64,000 nt of DNA from JAHCJI01 sp040219675 (GTDB lineage: Bacteria > Planctomycetota > Phycisphaerae > Phycisphaerales > UBA1924): contig JAVJRZ010000002.1 of NCBI GenBank assembly GCA_040219675.1, forward strand, positions 62,001 through 126,000. The letters are read 5' to 3'. The position numbers and the translations under genes were made by a program. Of the stretch, positions 36,328 through 45,323 are shown piece by piece. Within the stretch, counting starts at the first letter, position 1; each line of letters opens with the position of its first letter. The notes beneath the pieces are model-generated. The model saw nothing but the letters and a program-made list of their open reading frames with translations, did no database searches and was not told the origin of the DNA.

Positions 36328-38118
36328 TCAGGCGTAGGCGTGCAGGCCGGCCAGCAGCAGGTTGACGCCGAAGTACGTCCAGATCATGATGCCAAAGCCC
36401 GCCACGCTCAGCCAGGCCGTCAGCAGGCCCTTGCGCTGGCCGGTGATCAGCCGCACGTGGATCACGATGAGGTAGACGATCCAGGTGATGAGGGCCCAGG
36501 TCTCCTTGGGGTCCCACGCCCACCAGCGGCCCCAGGAGTGGTCGGCCCACCAGGCCCCCAGCAGCACGCCCACGCCCAGCGTCCAGAAGGCGAGCTGGAG
36601 GGCGGTCATCTGGGCCTTGTCCAGGTCGTCCAGCGTGCGCGCGAGCGTCTGGCCCTTGCCGACCTCGGCCTCGCCGTGCAGCGCGATGGCCGCCGCCTCG
36701 CGCGCTTCCTGGCGCTTGCTCATCAGCGACACGAGCAGGTAGAACACGCTGCAGATGAAGCCCACGGTGATCAGCCCATAGCTGACCAGCACGGTGGTGA
36801 CGTGGTACTTCAGCAGCACGCTGGTGTTCAGGATCGCCGCCTCGCGCCCGATCGACTGCCCGGGGATGGCCGTCTGCGTCGCGGCGATGAGCACCAGGAA
36901 GCCCACGCCCGCCGCCGCGGCGCCGAAGAGCCACTGGCGCTTGAGCAGCATGAGCCCGAACGCGACCACCGCCGCGAAGATGCTCAGCCCGATCATCGAC
37001 TCGAACTGGTTCTGGATCGCGAACCGCTCGGCGATGATGCACCGCAGCACGAAGCCCGTGCCGTGCAGGATCATCGCGCCCACCAGCAGCCCCACGCCCA
37101 GACCGATCAGCCACTTGCGGCCGGTGCCGAAGGCCAGCACCAGCGCCAGGAAGCTCAGGCCGTAGGCGCTCATGCCCAGGTCGAACAGGTTGCCGCGGTT
37201 GTACATGAGCTCCATCCGGGCCCGCGCATCGGAATGCGTGTGCGGATGGATGACGTTCAGCTCGGCCGCGAGCGTGGCGATCGCAGCGTTGGCGGCCTCG
37301 GCGTCGAGCGCGCGCCACGCGGCACCGAGCGCCTCGGCCGCGGCGCGGGCCGGGTGGCTGGTGGCCAGGTCCTCGATGTGGACCCACGGGTCTTCCATCT
37401 CCGCCGGCGGCACGACGCGCAGCGACCCGCCCGCGCCCGCGGCCTGCCGCAGCGCGTTGTCGACGCGGCCGATGGAGGTGCGCACGGGCTCGAGGTGGCC
37501 GTAGCGCTCGAAGATCATCTGGCTGAAGCGCTCGATCATGATCGGGCTGACGCGCGTCATCCGCTTCCACAGGTCGCGCCGGGCCTCGTCCTCGGGGTAC
37601 GCCGCTTCGAGGTAGTAGACGCGCACCGGCAGGTAGTCGACGGCGATCAGCGGACGGTCGGCGTAGTGCGCGGGGTCGATCGACAGGTCCAGCAGCACGA
37701 AGAGCGGGTCGAAGCGGGCCTTGTTGAAGCGCTCGGGGTCGGCCTTGGCGTAGCGGTCGATCTCGCTGCTGAGCGGCTCGGCACCGGGGGCGAGCACGAG
37801 CTCCTCGTAGGTCTCGCGGCCGGTCAGGGCCCGGATCTTCTCGCGCGCCAGCGTGTCGAGGATCTTGACGCGCCCGTCGTGGAACACCGCCGTGGCGCGC
37901 AGCGGCGAGAGATCGATCGCCGACGCGAAGGCGGCCTTCTGCTCGGGCGTCTGGCCCAGCCGTCGGGCCGTGCCGAAGGGCGCCACGTGGTTGTGCTCTT
38001 CGACGCTCGCGTCGCTGGTGGGGTGCTCGTTGCCCGCCGGGGCGTACTGCGCCAGCGCGGGCGTGGCCGGCAGGAACGCCGCCAGAGAAGCCATGACGAT
38101 GAACAGGATGCGGATCAT
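36328..38118 (-). CDS. ccsA: Cytochrome c biogenesis protein CcsA (system II), with N-terminal extension
   Basis: 596 residues. Signal sequence near 8-24, then about 290 residues of an extracytoplasmic domain (EKIRALTGRETYEELVLAPG, LFVLLDLSIDPAHYA, DYLPVRVYYLEAAYP), followed by multiple membrane helices. The heme-handling signature WGRWWAWDPKETWALITW begins near 529, and conserved His residues occur in MILHGTGF, LKYHVTTVLV and VIHVRLI. CcsA with ResB forms the system II heme-export and ligation complex for c-type cytochromes. Usual CcsA is about 300-400 residues, so the N-terminal domain is extra. ATGA overlap with the upstream ResB gene shows coupling. Confidence 0.9.
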   Translation of the reverse strand: MIRILFIVMASLAAFLPATPALAQYAPAGNEHPTSDASVEEHNHVAPFGTARRLGQTPEQKAAFASAIDLSPLRATAVFHDGRVKILDTLAREKIRALTGRETYEELVLAPGAEPLSSEIDRYAKADPERFNKARFDPLFVLLDLSIDPAHYADRPLIAVDYLPVRVYYLEAAYPEDEARRDLWKRMTRVSPIMIERFSQMIFERYGHLEPVRTSIGRVDNALRQAAGAGGSLRVVPPAEMEDPWVHIEDLATSHPARAAAEALGAAWRALDAEAANAAIATLAAELNVIHPHTHSDARARMELMYNRGNLFDLGMSAYGLSFLALVLAFGTGRKWLIGLGVGLLVGAMILHGTGFVLRCIIAERFAIQNQFESMIGLSIFAAVVAFGLMLLKRQWLFGAAAAGVGFLVLIAATQTAIPGQSIGREAAILNTSVLLKYHVTTVLVSYGLITVGFICSVFYLLVSLMSKRQEAREAAAIALHGEAEVGKGQTLARTLDDLDKAQMTALQLAFWTLGVGVLLGAWWADHSWGRWWAWDPKETWALITWIVYLIVIHVRLITGQRKGLLTAWLSVAGFGIMIWTYFGVNLLLAGLHAYA

Positions 38119-40622
38119 GCCGACTCCTTCGCGAGCGAACGCGTGCTCGCGCTCGTGTTCTTGCGGCGGTGCTGATGCTCGGCCGCCAGCTTCGCCTTAC
38201 GGCGTTTGAGCATCCAGGGCTTGACGTAAAAAGCCCAGGGCGTGCCGATGCCCATGAGCACCCCACCCAGCGCGATAACATGGATGCCCGGGTTGTTGCC
38301 CACCAAGAGGATCGTGAACTGCGCGTACGGCCCGGGGATCTCGCCCGCGTCGGCCAGCGCCTGGGTGCGCTCCCAGCCCTGGGCGTCCCAGCCGGCCTGG
38401 GCGAACTTGAACTGCGCGGGGTCCAGCCGCGAGCCGACGAAGCCCAGCGTGTTCATCACCGCGTTGCGCTCGTCGCTCCAGACGAAGGGTGCCCGCAGCG
38501 GCGCGTTGAGCTGGGTCTTGCGCACGTAGGGCTGGAACCACTCGACCCCGCCCAGCGGCTCGACGCGCACGGTCGAGCGGTAGTCCCGCGGCGCGCCGCG
38601 GTGGTCGTAGGCCACCATCTCGAAGTCGACCATCCGAACCTGGAAGCCCGGCAGCACGCGGCGGGCCCGGCCGAACGCCAGGCGCACGCTGCGGCCGTCG
38701 GGCAGCTCGATGCGCGTCGCCTCGCGCTGGCCGATGTTCAGGTACTTCATGAAGGGCAGCCACACGACCTGCGACCACTCACCCATGGAGACTTCCACCG
38801 CGATCATCGCTCGATCGTGCGTGCCGATGAACTCGCCCTCGCGATCGACCTCGGGCACGGGGATGGGCCGCTGGATCCTCTTGGCGTGGGCCCACGAGCC
38901 GCTGCGCTTGAGATCGATGGCCTCGAGCACCGAGAACCGATCACCCTCGGCCACGTCCTCGTACATACGAACGGTGTTGCCCGGTTGGCGGATCGCCACG
39001 CGCGCCAGGCCGTCCTCGCGCTCGTCGATCACCACGTGCAGCCCGGTCATGTCCAGGTATCGCACGCGGACCAGGTCCTCGTCGGCCCCCGCGCGGTTGG
39101 GCCGGCCGTCGGCCTGGTCGCCCTCGAGCAGATCCTGGCTGATCTCGGGGAATCGGCTGTAGATCCAGCGCGTGCGGACGACCTGGCCATCGTCGATCTT
39201 GACGATCGCCACGCTGCTGGTCGTGTCCTCGTAGCCCTCGGTGATGATCGGGAAGGGCGGCTCGGGCAGCAACTGCTCGACCTCGAAGCCCAGCCCGCCC
39301 CACTCGAACCGCTGGCCTTCCTCAACGGGCACGATGGTGGGCGTCGTCTCACCCGGAAGAGTGATCGCCAGCGCGTGCCGCGCGTCGGCGGGCGCTGGCG
39401 CCGTCCACTCACGCCAGCTCGCCTCGTCCAGCCCGATGCGGTAGTCGATCACGAACATCGGGATCTGCGCCAGGCGAAGCCTTGGCTCGCCGGGCACGAA
39501 GAAGAACCGGAACATCGGCCGAGAGTCGTCCCCGGGCTGCCCATCGACCGGCACGCGGCTGTACAGCTCGACGAACCGCAGCGGGTTGGGCGCCTCGCCC
39601 GGCGCCGGGCGCCCCGCCGTCCAGTCGGTCTGCTGCTCGGCATAGGGCGCATACCCGACGATGCGGTACTGGATATCGGCGTCGCTCACGCCCGTGCGCG
39701 TCTGCGGCACGTTGACCGACAGCGTTCGCCCCTCGTCGGGCACCGGACGCAGCACCTCGGAAGCCTCCAGCGCGCTCTGCTCCATGCCGGCGTTCAGGTT
39801 GTACGCGTTGTACCGCGGCACGCCGTCGACCAGCCGCTGGTCCCAGCCGCGCCCCTGGTTCACCCAGAGCGCCACGGCGATGCGGTCGTAGAACCCGCCC
39901 TGCGGCGGGCCCTCGGTCGGCATGCCGTCGGGGCCCGTCGGACCGGCCAGCAGCAGCATGTCGCCCTCGAGCTTCATCGAGCCGTAATAGATGCTGCCCA
40001 GCCCCAGCAGGATGATGCCCGTGTGCACCGTCAGCACGCCCAGGTTCGGCAGGTTGAACGCGATGCGCCGCACCGTGCTCACGATCATCGTGATGACGAA
40101 CAGCACGAGCACGACCCGCAGCGGCCACCAGGAATAGAACTCAAGCTCGGTCATCTCGAACCACGGCATGCGCCGGATCGTCACGTCGGCATACCGGTCC
40201 GCGACGCCGCCCAGCACCCGGAAGCCCTCGCCGTTGATCGAGTCGTACCGCAGGTGCGGCCAGGCGAGGTGGTACCACGCGACGATCGCGATGAGCCCGC
40301 CCACGATCATCGACGTCAGCAGGAAGAAGAACCGCCACGCGCGTTCGCTGCTCCGCGTCGCCAGACGCGTGCCGGCGAACAAGACCCCGCCGACGAGCGC
40401 CATGGCGCCGACCAGCGTCAGGCCGTAGATGCTCCATGTCAGGCCGGTGATGAGCAGGCCAACCGGCAGGCTGGCCAGCGCGCCATAGATGGAAACAACC
40501 ACCAGCAGGCTAACGCCGAAGAGCACGCTGCTGAACAGCCGCAAGACCCACTTGAGCGGCAACAGCGGACCACGAAGGTGCTCGTCGTCCCATCGCTTGA
40601 CCTGCTGCCACTTTCGGCTCAT
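38115..40622 (-). CDS. ResB-like cytochrome c biogenesis protein (system II)
   Basis: 835 residues, larger than usual ResB. The N-terminal membrane helices (WVLRLFSSVLFGVSLLVVVS, SIYGLTLVGAMALVGGVLF, FLLTSMIVGGLIAIVAWYHL, VVLVLFVITMIVSTV) contain NLPNLGVLTVHTGIILLGLG with a likely heme-ligand His, as in ResB. A very long periplasmic domain (about 220-770) follows, then a last membrane helix (NPGIHVIALGGVLMGIGTPW) and a basic cytoplasmic tail. The stop overlaps the start of ccsA by ATGA, so the two proteins are made together. The unit would attach heme to apocytochromes such as the lipoprotein cytochrome at 34264. Confidence 0.85.
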   Translation of the reverse strand: MSRKWQQVKRWDDEHLRGPLLPLKWVLRLFSSVLFGVSLLVVVSIYGALASLPVGLLITGLTWSIYGLTLVGAMALVGGVLFAGTRLATRSSERAWRFFFLLTSMIVGGLIAIVAWYHLAWPHLRYDSINGEGFRVLGGVADRYADVTIRRMPWFEMTELEFYSWWPLRVVLVLFVITMIVSTVRRIAFNLPNLGVLTVHTGIILLGLGSIYYGSMKLEGDMLLLAGPTGPDGMPTEGPPQGGFYDRIAVALWVNQGRGWDQRLVDGVPRYNAYNLNAGMEQSALEASEVLRPVPDEGRTLSVNVPQTRTGVSDADIQYRIVGYAPYAEQQTDWTAGRPAPGEAPNPLRFVELYSRVPVDGQPGDDSRPMFRFFFVPGEPRLRLAQIPMFVIDYRIGLDEASWREWTAPAPADARHALAITLPGETTPTIVPVEEGQRFEWGGLGFEVEQLLPEPPFPIITEGYEDTTSSVAIVKIDDGQVVRTRWIYSRFPEISQDLLEGDQADGRPNRAGADEDLVRVRYLDMTGLHVVIDEREDGLARVAIRQPGNTVRMYEDVAEGDRFSVLEAIDLKRSGSWAHAKRIQRPIPVPEVDREGEFIGTHDRAMIAVEVSMGEWSQVVWLPFMKYLNIGQREATRIELPDGRSVRLAFGRARRVLPGFQVRMVDFEMVAYDHRGAPRDYRSTVRVEPLGGVEWFQPYVRKTQLNAPLRAPFVWSDERNAVMNTLGFVGSRLDPAQFKFAQAGWDAQGWERTQALADAGEIPGPYAQFTILLVGNNPGIHVIALGGVLMGIGTPWAFYVKPWMLKRRKAKLAAEHQHRRKNTSASTRSLAKESA

Positions 40623-40700
40623 CGCGGCTCCCCGTGCGTTCGTGGAACTTTAGCATTGCGAACCGGGAATCGTTCCTGCAACACCGGAAAAACTTCGCAT

Positions 40701-41942
40701 CTACAGGAAACTCAACACCCCACGTGCCTCGAGCATTCGCCCCGCCGGATCTCCCTCGGCGACCGCGGCCACATCCACCCCAATCAAGCCCGCGACAAGG
40801 CCGCCGGCCGCCAGCATGAACCGTTGCGGCTCAAGCCCCAAGGCCATCGGCCCGTGCCCGTACAGCATCTCCAGAACGACATCGGGAGCAACCCCATCGC
40901 GAGCCACGAGCAGCCGGGCCTCGTCCAGCACGCAGATGCCCCGCAAAGCGACGTCATCCGCGGGCAGGTTGATGATCGAGTCGGTCCCCAGGACCACGGA
41001 CACGCCGGCATCGAGCATCTCCCTGTAGCGATGCGGGCCGAAGGCCTCGGGCGCACCGAAGTACGCCGACGCGCGTGGGCAATACACGACGCGCACGCCC
41101 GAGCCCGCCAGCACCTGGAGATCCGCGTTGGCGACGTCGTTCAGGTGCACCGCCAGCACGCCATCGAGCAGGTCGGCAAGGTGCGCCACGGGCGAGGAGC
41201 CGTGGCCGAACTGCCCGGCCACCGCCTGGGTCCACAGGCCCAGGCCCCCGAGCATGTCGCGGATCGGGCCGGCCCCCTCGGCCACGAGTTGCCGCTCGGC
41301 CTGGCTTTCGGCCAGGTGCGTGCAGATGGGCAGCCCCGATCGCTTCGCCCGCGCATACGCGCCGAGCGAGGCCGAGTACGGCGCGTGCGGCTCCAGGCCA
41401 AGCCGCATCGTGCTCGGCTCGAAGGCCCGGGCCTGCTCGAGCGCCCGGTCGAGCCCGGGCGATCCATCGTCGCTGAGCCCGAAGAACTCCAGGAACGACA
41501 CGCCCAGCAGGCCGGCCCCGTCCAGCACGCGGGCCGGGGCCAGCGAGGGCGCCCCGCCCACGCTGCCGGCGATGTCCCCCACCGCCACCGTGCCGCCCAG
41601 GGCCAGCATCTCCACGCCCTGGCGCACGCTGGCGGCGATGGCCGTGTCCTCGGTCGCCCGGCCCGTGCGCACCATGTCGATCCAGCGGGCGAAGTCGCCC
41701 TCGAGCGGGCGGGGCCCCAGGTGCGTCAGGTCGAGGTGGGTGTGGGCGTTGGCCAGCGCGGGGGCGACGACGCGGCCGGGCAGGTCCAGGCGTTCGGCGT
41801 GCGGCCACGCCGGGTGGGTTCGGACTTCGTCCGCCGTGCCGATGGCCAGGATGCGTCGCTCGCGCGGGCCTGTCGTTTGCGCCAGCAGGCTGTCGCTTGC
41901 CGGCAGCGTCCCGCGGGCGTCGGCAAATCCTGCGCATCGCAC
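40701..41942 (-). CDS. Amidohydrolase family enzyme (chlorohydrolase/deaminase type)
   Basis: About 413 residues from GTG 41942; an alternative GTG at 42050 with GGAG nearby would add 36 atypical residues. The metal-site motifs of the ATZ/TRZ-like branch are present: NAHTHLDLTHLGP (His67, His69), THLAESQAER, then GHGSSPVAHL with VYCPRASAYFG and LGTDSIINLPADD (Asp). Members deaminate or dechlorinate aromatic or purine-like substrates; aminofutalosine deaminase in menaquinone synthesis and S-adenosylhomocysteine deaminase share this layout. Which one applies cannot be decided here. Divergent from the OmpA lipoprotein gene. Confidence 0.85.
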   Translation of the reverse strand: MRCAGFADARGTLPASDSLLAQTTGPRERRILAIGTADEVRTHPAWPHAERLDLPGRVVAPALANAHTHLDLTHLGPRPLEGDFARWIDMVRTGRATEDTAIAASVRQGVEMLALGGTVAVGDIAGSVGGAPSLAPARVLDGAGLLGVSFLEFFGLSDDGSPGLDRALEQARAFEPSTMRLGLEPHAPYSASLGAYARAKRSGLPICTHLAESQAERQLVAEGAGPIRDMLGGLGLWTQAVAGQFGHGSSPVAHLADLLDGVLAVHLNDVANADLQVLAGSGVRVVYCPRASAYFGAPEAFGPHRYREMLDAGVSVVLGTDSIINLPADDVALRGICVLDEARLLVARDGVAPDVVLEMLYGHGPMALGLEPQRFMLAAGGLVAGLIGVDVAAVAEGDPAGRMLEARGVLSFL

Positions 41943-42155
41943 GGCGAAAACGCGATTCGCAGCGTCGTGCTGGGCATATCGTGCATCGCCGGCGGCCTTG
42001 GAGCCGACAAGGCCCTCCGCCCGCTGGCTTGTGTGATGGGGTTCGTCCACGCGCTCCGATAGTACGAGAGGCGCGTGGCGCCGACCGAAACGTTCGCCCA
42101 GGAAGGACCGGGCTCAACACGTGGCCAGAAGACCGGGCCAGCACGGAGGATCCAG

Positions 42156-43040
42156 ATGACCGGCAACTCGTTCAAGCACTCCCGTCCGCTCGCCCTGGCC
42201 GTCCTGGGCGGGCTCATCATCTCCACCCTTGGCGGCTGCGTCAGCCAGGGCCGCTTCGACAGCGCCCAGCGCGACAACCGCATGCTGCGCGAGCAGCTCG
42301 CCCAGCTCGAGCAGGAGCGTGACAGCTACGAGGGCCAGATCGACGCCGAGCGCCGCCTGCGCCAGGACGCCGAACGCGCCGCCGCGCAGGCCAACGCCGC
42401 CCTCGGCGGGGCCCAGGGCGACCTGACCGAGATGGAACGCCAGCTGCTCGCCCTGGGCGAGTCGCTGGACAACGTCGCCCTGATGAGCCTCGATCGCCGC
42501 ACCGACCAGGCCCTGCGCGAGCTGGCCCGCAAGTACGCCGGCCGCATCGCCTACGACCCCGATCGCGGCATGCTCCGCTTCTCCAGCGACCTGACCTTCG
42601 CCAGCGGCAGCGACGCCGTCACCGACCAGGGCCGCCAGACGCTCACCGAGCTGGCCGAGATCTTGAAGGCCCCCGAGGCAACAGGCTACGAGCTGGAGAT
42701 CGTCGGCCACACCGACAGCCAGCCCATCAGCGCCGCCACCCGCCAGCGGCACGCCACCAACATGCACCTGAGCGCCCACCGGGCCATCTCGGTGCGGCGC
42801 GAGTTGGTGACCATGGGCCTGCCCGCCAACCAGATCCGCGCCGCGGGCTGGGGCGAGCACCGCCCGCTGGTGCCCAACACCAGTTCGGGCAACACGCCCC
42901 AGAACCGGCGCGTGGAGATCTTCATCCGCCCCAGCACGGGCGGGGCGCAGGGCGGCAGCTTCGCGACGGTGCCCGGCGGCGTCGAGGCCACCATCGACGA
43001 CGCCCGCGGCACCAGCGGCCGCGGCCCGATCGACAAGTGA
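42156..43040 (+). CDS. OmpA/Pal-type peptidoglycan-associated lipoprotein
   Basis: 294 residues; GGAGG precedes ATG 42156 by 6 bases. The signal ends in IISTLGGC (lipidated Cys28). Residues 35-95 are a coiled coil (LREQLAQLEQERDSYEGQ). The OmpA domain, about 145-275, carries FASGSDAVTDQGRQTLTELA, EIVGHTDSQPI and NTPQNRRVEIFI, which bind diaminopimelate peptidoglycan. It therefore probably tethers an outer membrane to the cell wall or, in this group, forms a periplasmic anchor. The last 25 residues are low-complexity. A strong terminator follows. Confidence 0.93.
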   Translation: MTGNSFKHSRPLALAVLGGLIISTLGGCVSQGRFDSAQRDNRMLREQLAQLEQERDSYEGQIDAERRLRQDAERAAAQANAALGGAQGDLTEMERQLLALGESLDNVALMSLDRRTDQALRELARKYAGRIAYDPDRGMLRFSSDLTFASGSDAVTDQGRQTLTELAEILKAPEATGYELEIVGHTDSQPISAATRQRHATNMHLSAHRAISVRRELVTMGLPANQIRAAGWGEHRPLVPNTSSGNTPQNRRVEIFIRPSTGGAQGGSFATVPGGVEATIDDARGTSGRGPIDK

Positions 43041-43066
43041 TCGATCGCTGAAGCGAGCATCGCCAG

Positions 43067-43090
43067 GCCCGGGCGCGAGCCCGGGCTTTT
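43067..43090 (+). terminator. Rho-independent terminator after the OmpA-family gene
   Basis: GCCCGGGC at 43067-43074 pairs with an identical palindromic copy at 43079-43086 across a GCGA loop; TTTT follows at 43087-43090. Located 27 bases after the stop. Confidence 0.85.
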
Positions 43091-43139
43091 CGTTGCGCGC
43101 CGCGTAGACTGGTGCCTTCACCCACCGGAGGCCCTCCAG

Positions 43140-44051
43140 ATGACCACCCCCCTGCCCGTCCACACCGACGACCGCGGCGCGTCCGTCCTCATCGTCGAGC
43201 TGACCCAAGACGCCCCCGTCGTCGTGCTCGACAAGCCGCTGCTGGAGGCCCTGGACCGGACGCTGGCCAATCTCGACCTGGAGGGCGTCGCGGGCGTGGT
43301 GCTGGCGAGCGCGAGCGAAAAGGTCTTCGTCGCCGGGGCCGACCTCAAGGCCGTGCGCGATCTCTCCGACGACGACCTGCACGCGTACCTCAAGTTCGGG
43401 GCCAGCGTCTTCGCCCGGCTGCACCAGATGCCCGTGTGGACCGCCGCGGCCATCAACGGGGCCGCCCTGGGCGGGGGCCTCGAACTCGCGATGCACTGCG
43501 ACGGCCTCATCGGCGCACCCGGCGCGAAGCCGTACCCCGTCGGCCTGCCCGAGGCCGGGCTCTCCATCTGCCCCGGCTGGGGCGGCACCAACCTCCTGCC
43601 CGCCCGCATGGATCCGGCCAGGGCCATCACCATCACCGCCAGCGGCACGCCCCTGCCCTACCCAGACGCCGCCGACGCGGGCCTGTTCAACCTCATCGCC
43701 CAGGACGCCAGCGGCCTGCGCGCCCTGGCCGCCGACTGGATCCGTGGCCAGGGCCCCGCCCCCACGCGCGACGGCATGCCCCACCGCTGGATCGGCCGCG
43801 ACCCCCAGCCCGTGCGCGAGGCCCTCGAACAAGTCGAGGGCGACCTGCCCGAGACCGGCCCGGCCAGGGCCGTCGCCGAGGCGGTGGCGGTCGGCCTCAG
43901 CACGCCGCAGGGCGAGATCACCGAGCCCTTTGGCCAATCCGGCGGCGGCTGGCAGGACGCCCTGCAGTGCGAGCGGCACCACCTGGTGAACCTGCGCCAC
44001 GAGCCGGCGGGCCGCGAGGCCATCGAGAAGTTCTTCGCCAAGACCAAGTAA
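43140..44051 (+). CDS. Enoyl-CoA hydratase/isomerase-family protein
   Basis: 303 residues, with GGAGG upstream of ATG 43140. Crotonase-fold signatures: GVVLASASEKVFVAGADLK, the oxyanion-hole region INGAALGGGLELAMHCD and YPVGLPEAGLSICPGWGGTN. The second half is divergent with no obvious full helical trimerisation domain of the usual type, though ALQCERHHLVNLRHEPAGRE resembles the C-terminal helix. The usual catalytic Glu pair is uncertain: LPEAGL provides one Glu. Likely a hydratase/isomerase acting on acyl-CoA, possibly with the acyl-CoA dehydrogenase 4 kb downstream; the exact reaction is unknown. Confidence 0.88.
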   Translation: MTTPLPVHTDDRGASVLIVELTQDAPVVVLDKPLLEALDRTLANLDLEGVAGVVLASASEKVFVAGADLKAVRDLSDDDLHAYLKFGASVFARLHQMPVWTAAAINGAALGGGLELAMHCDGLIGAPGAKPYPVGLPEAGLSICPGWGGTNLLPARMDPARAITITASGTPLPYPDAADAGLFNLIAQDASGLRALAADWIRGQGPAPTRDGMPHRWIGRDPQPVREALEQVEGDLPETGPARAVAEAVAVGLSTPQGEITEPFGQSGGGWQDALQCERHHLVNLRHEPAGREAIEKFFAKTK

Positions 44052-44082
44052 GCCGCTCGTTCCCTCGGGCCCGAGCGCCGGA

Positions 44083-44140
44083 TGCCGGATCCCGATTGCC
44101 GCGAACGCCGCTGCACGCTCGCGGCAATCGGGATTCGGCA
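44083..44140. repeat. Long intergenic hairpin with GATTGCC words
   Basis: Arms 44083-44104 and 44119-44140 form a 22-bp stem with one G-T wobble (16 consecutive perfect pairs next to the loop) and a 14-base loop. Downstream of it are further GGCAATCGG copies. A related but imperfect block lies at 54225-54345. It sits between the convergent enoyl-CoA hydratase and FN3-like genes and may serve as terminator or be a mobile-type palindromic repeat. Confidence 0.75.
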
Positions 44141-44171
44141 ATCGGCAATCGGGGGCGGAGGGGAGCGGGCC

Positions 44172-44909
44172 CTAGCCCGCCCTGCGCTCGCCCGCCTGCT
44201 CTGCCGGCCCCGCGCCAGCGCCCGCGGACAAGGCGCCAGCGCCCGAGGACGAGGCGCCGGCGTCCGCGGACGGGGCCACGGCGCCCAGCGGAAGCGTGAC
44301 GGGCAGCGTGTACGCGCTCGCGCCGCCCGGGCGCTGGCCCCGCACGCGGTAGCTCACGCCCCGCACGCCGCTGGGCGTCGCCTGGTCGACGAACCTGCGC
44401 TCGGCGACGGTCGCGACCGTTGCCCAGGGGCTGGTGTTCCCATCCATGCCGATCGTGCGGCGCTGCACCTGGTACACCGTGCCGCCGTGCCGCGTGCCGC
44501 CCCAGGCCAGGTTGGCCCGGCCCTGGGTGTCCATGGCGATCGCCAGATTCGGCGGCGTGTGCGGCGGGCCCAGCGGGTGCTTGTCCCCGGGCGGCTCGAC
44601 GGACGCCCTGGCGTAGATGGCGTCCGGCTGGGGGCTGTTCCTGGCGAACGCGTCGATCGAGCGCAGGCACGAGCGGCCGTCGTTCTCGGCTTGCTTCATC
44701 GCCCCCAGCCACGCGTCGTGCATGGCCTCGGCGGTGCGCCGTGCGTCGATCATGGCCTTGTACGCGGCCCGGGCGGCCTGGGCGCTCTCGACCGCCGCGG
44801 CCGACTGGGCGCTCGCCAGGCCGATCGCGGCCGGGTCGGCGTCCCACCGGCCCACGCGCCGCTCGAGGTAGTCCAGCTTCCCGATTCTCGAATCCGGCAG
44901 GCGCTTCAT
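44172..44909 (-). CDS. FN3-like fold protein, paralogue of 57859-58530
   Basis: 245 residues; GGGGAACCC precedes ATG 44909 and the start MKRLPDSRIGKL matches that of its paralogue. Residues 10-100 are a helical stalk (AQSAAAVESAQAARAAYKAM). A fibronectin-type-III-like beta domain follows (LAIAMDTQGRANLAWGG, GGTVYQVQRRT, GVRGVSYRVRGQRPGG). The final 35 residues are Ala/Gly/Ser/Pro-rich. An in-frame extension upstream (heptad-like) crosses the 21-bp repeat array and is not believed. The related gene at 57859 shows this is a gene family. Function unknown; the helical stalk plus FN3-like domain suggests a structural or binding role. Confidence 0.82.
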   Translation of the reverse strand: MKRLPDSRIGKLDYLERRVGRWDADPAAIGLASAQSAAAVESAQAARAAYKAMIDARRTAEAMHDAWLGAMKQAENDGRSCLRSIDAFARNSPQPDAIYARASVEPPGDKHPLGPPHTPPNLAIAMDTQGRANLAWGGTRHGGTVYQVQRRTIGMDGNTSPWATVATVAERRFVDQATPSGVRGVSYRVRGQRPGGASAYTLPVTLPLGAVAPSADAGASSSGAGALSAGAGAGPAEQAGERRAG

Positions 44910-45013
44910 GGGTTCCCCTTGCGGCATCGGCCGCCGCCCATCGACGGCGGCGTGCTCCAAGACCAGCATCGGCCGGTCCACCGCCCGACTTTCGCCGATC
45001 CGCGCCCGGATCG

Positions 45014-45202
45014 CGCGATTCCCCGGCCGGGCCTCGAAGAACGCCGCAAAATCCGCGAGAATCGGCCCCCAAACGTCGAGGATCGCCGGCCGACCATCGA
45101 GGATCGGCCGCCAACCCTCGATGGTCACGGCGCGAGTCGCGAGGATCGGGGGCCGAACGAGGTCGATCGGGCTCTGGATCGCGCGATGCCCCCGCCCAAC
45201 TG
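45014..45202. repeat. Degenerate tandem array with a 21-bp period
   Basis: About nine units of exactly 21 bases from 45014 to 45202, loosely CGAGGATCGGCCGCCAACCCT, best conserved in units starting 45056, 45077, 45098 and 45140. It lies upstream of the FN3-like gene (minus). Unit sequence is unrelated to the array at 36022 though the period is the same. Confidence 0.75.
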
Positions 45203-45220
45203 CCCGACGCCCCCAACGAG

Positions 45221-45240
45221 CCCCTCGCGTAAGCGAGGGG
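45221..45240. other. Small palindrome
   Basis: A perfect 8-bp stem, CCCCTCGC and GCGAGGGG, with GTAA loop, just after the degenerate repeats. It could be a terminator or part of a repeat; no T tract. The rest of 44910-45323, about 410 bases in all, shows no gene. Confidence 0.45.
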
Positions 45241-45323
45241 GCCGGCATGCGCGGGAGACGCCCGTGCTCACGGCGCCCTGCGGCTCACGCCGGGGGCTCC
45301 TGGGTCGCGCGGCGAGCGTGTGC

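Noticed and set aside
38169..42062. A plus-strand open frame of about 1,300 codons antisense to the CcsA/ResB and amidohydrolase genes
   Set aside because: Composition is Arg/His/Gln/Val/Ala-rich with no domain, and it is fully antisense to well-supported conserved genes. High GC removes stop codons from the opposite strand.
44910..45248. N-terminal extension of the FN3-like protein through the 21-bp array
   Set aside because: The paralogue starts at the equivalent of 44909, where a Shine-Dalgarno-like GGGG is also present; upstream codons are repeat-derived.
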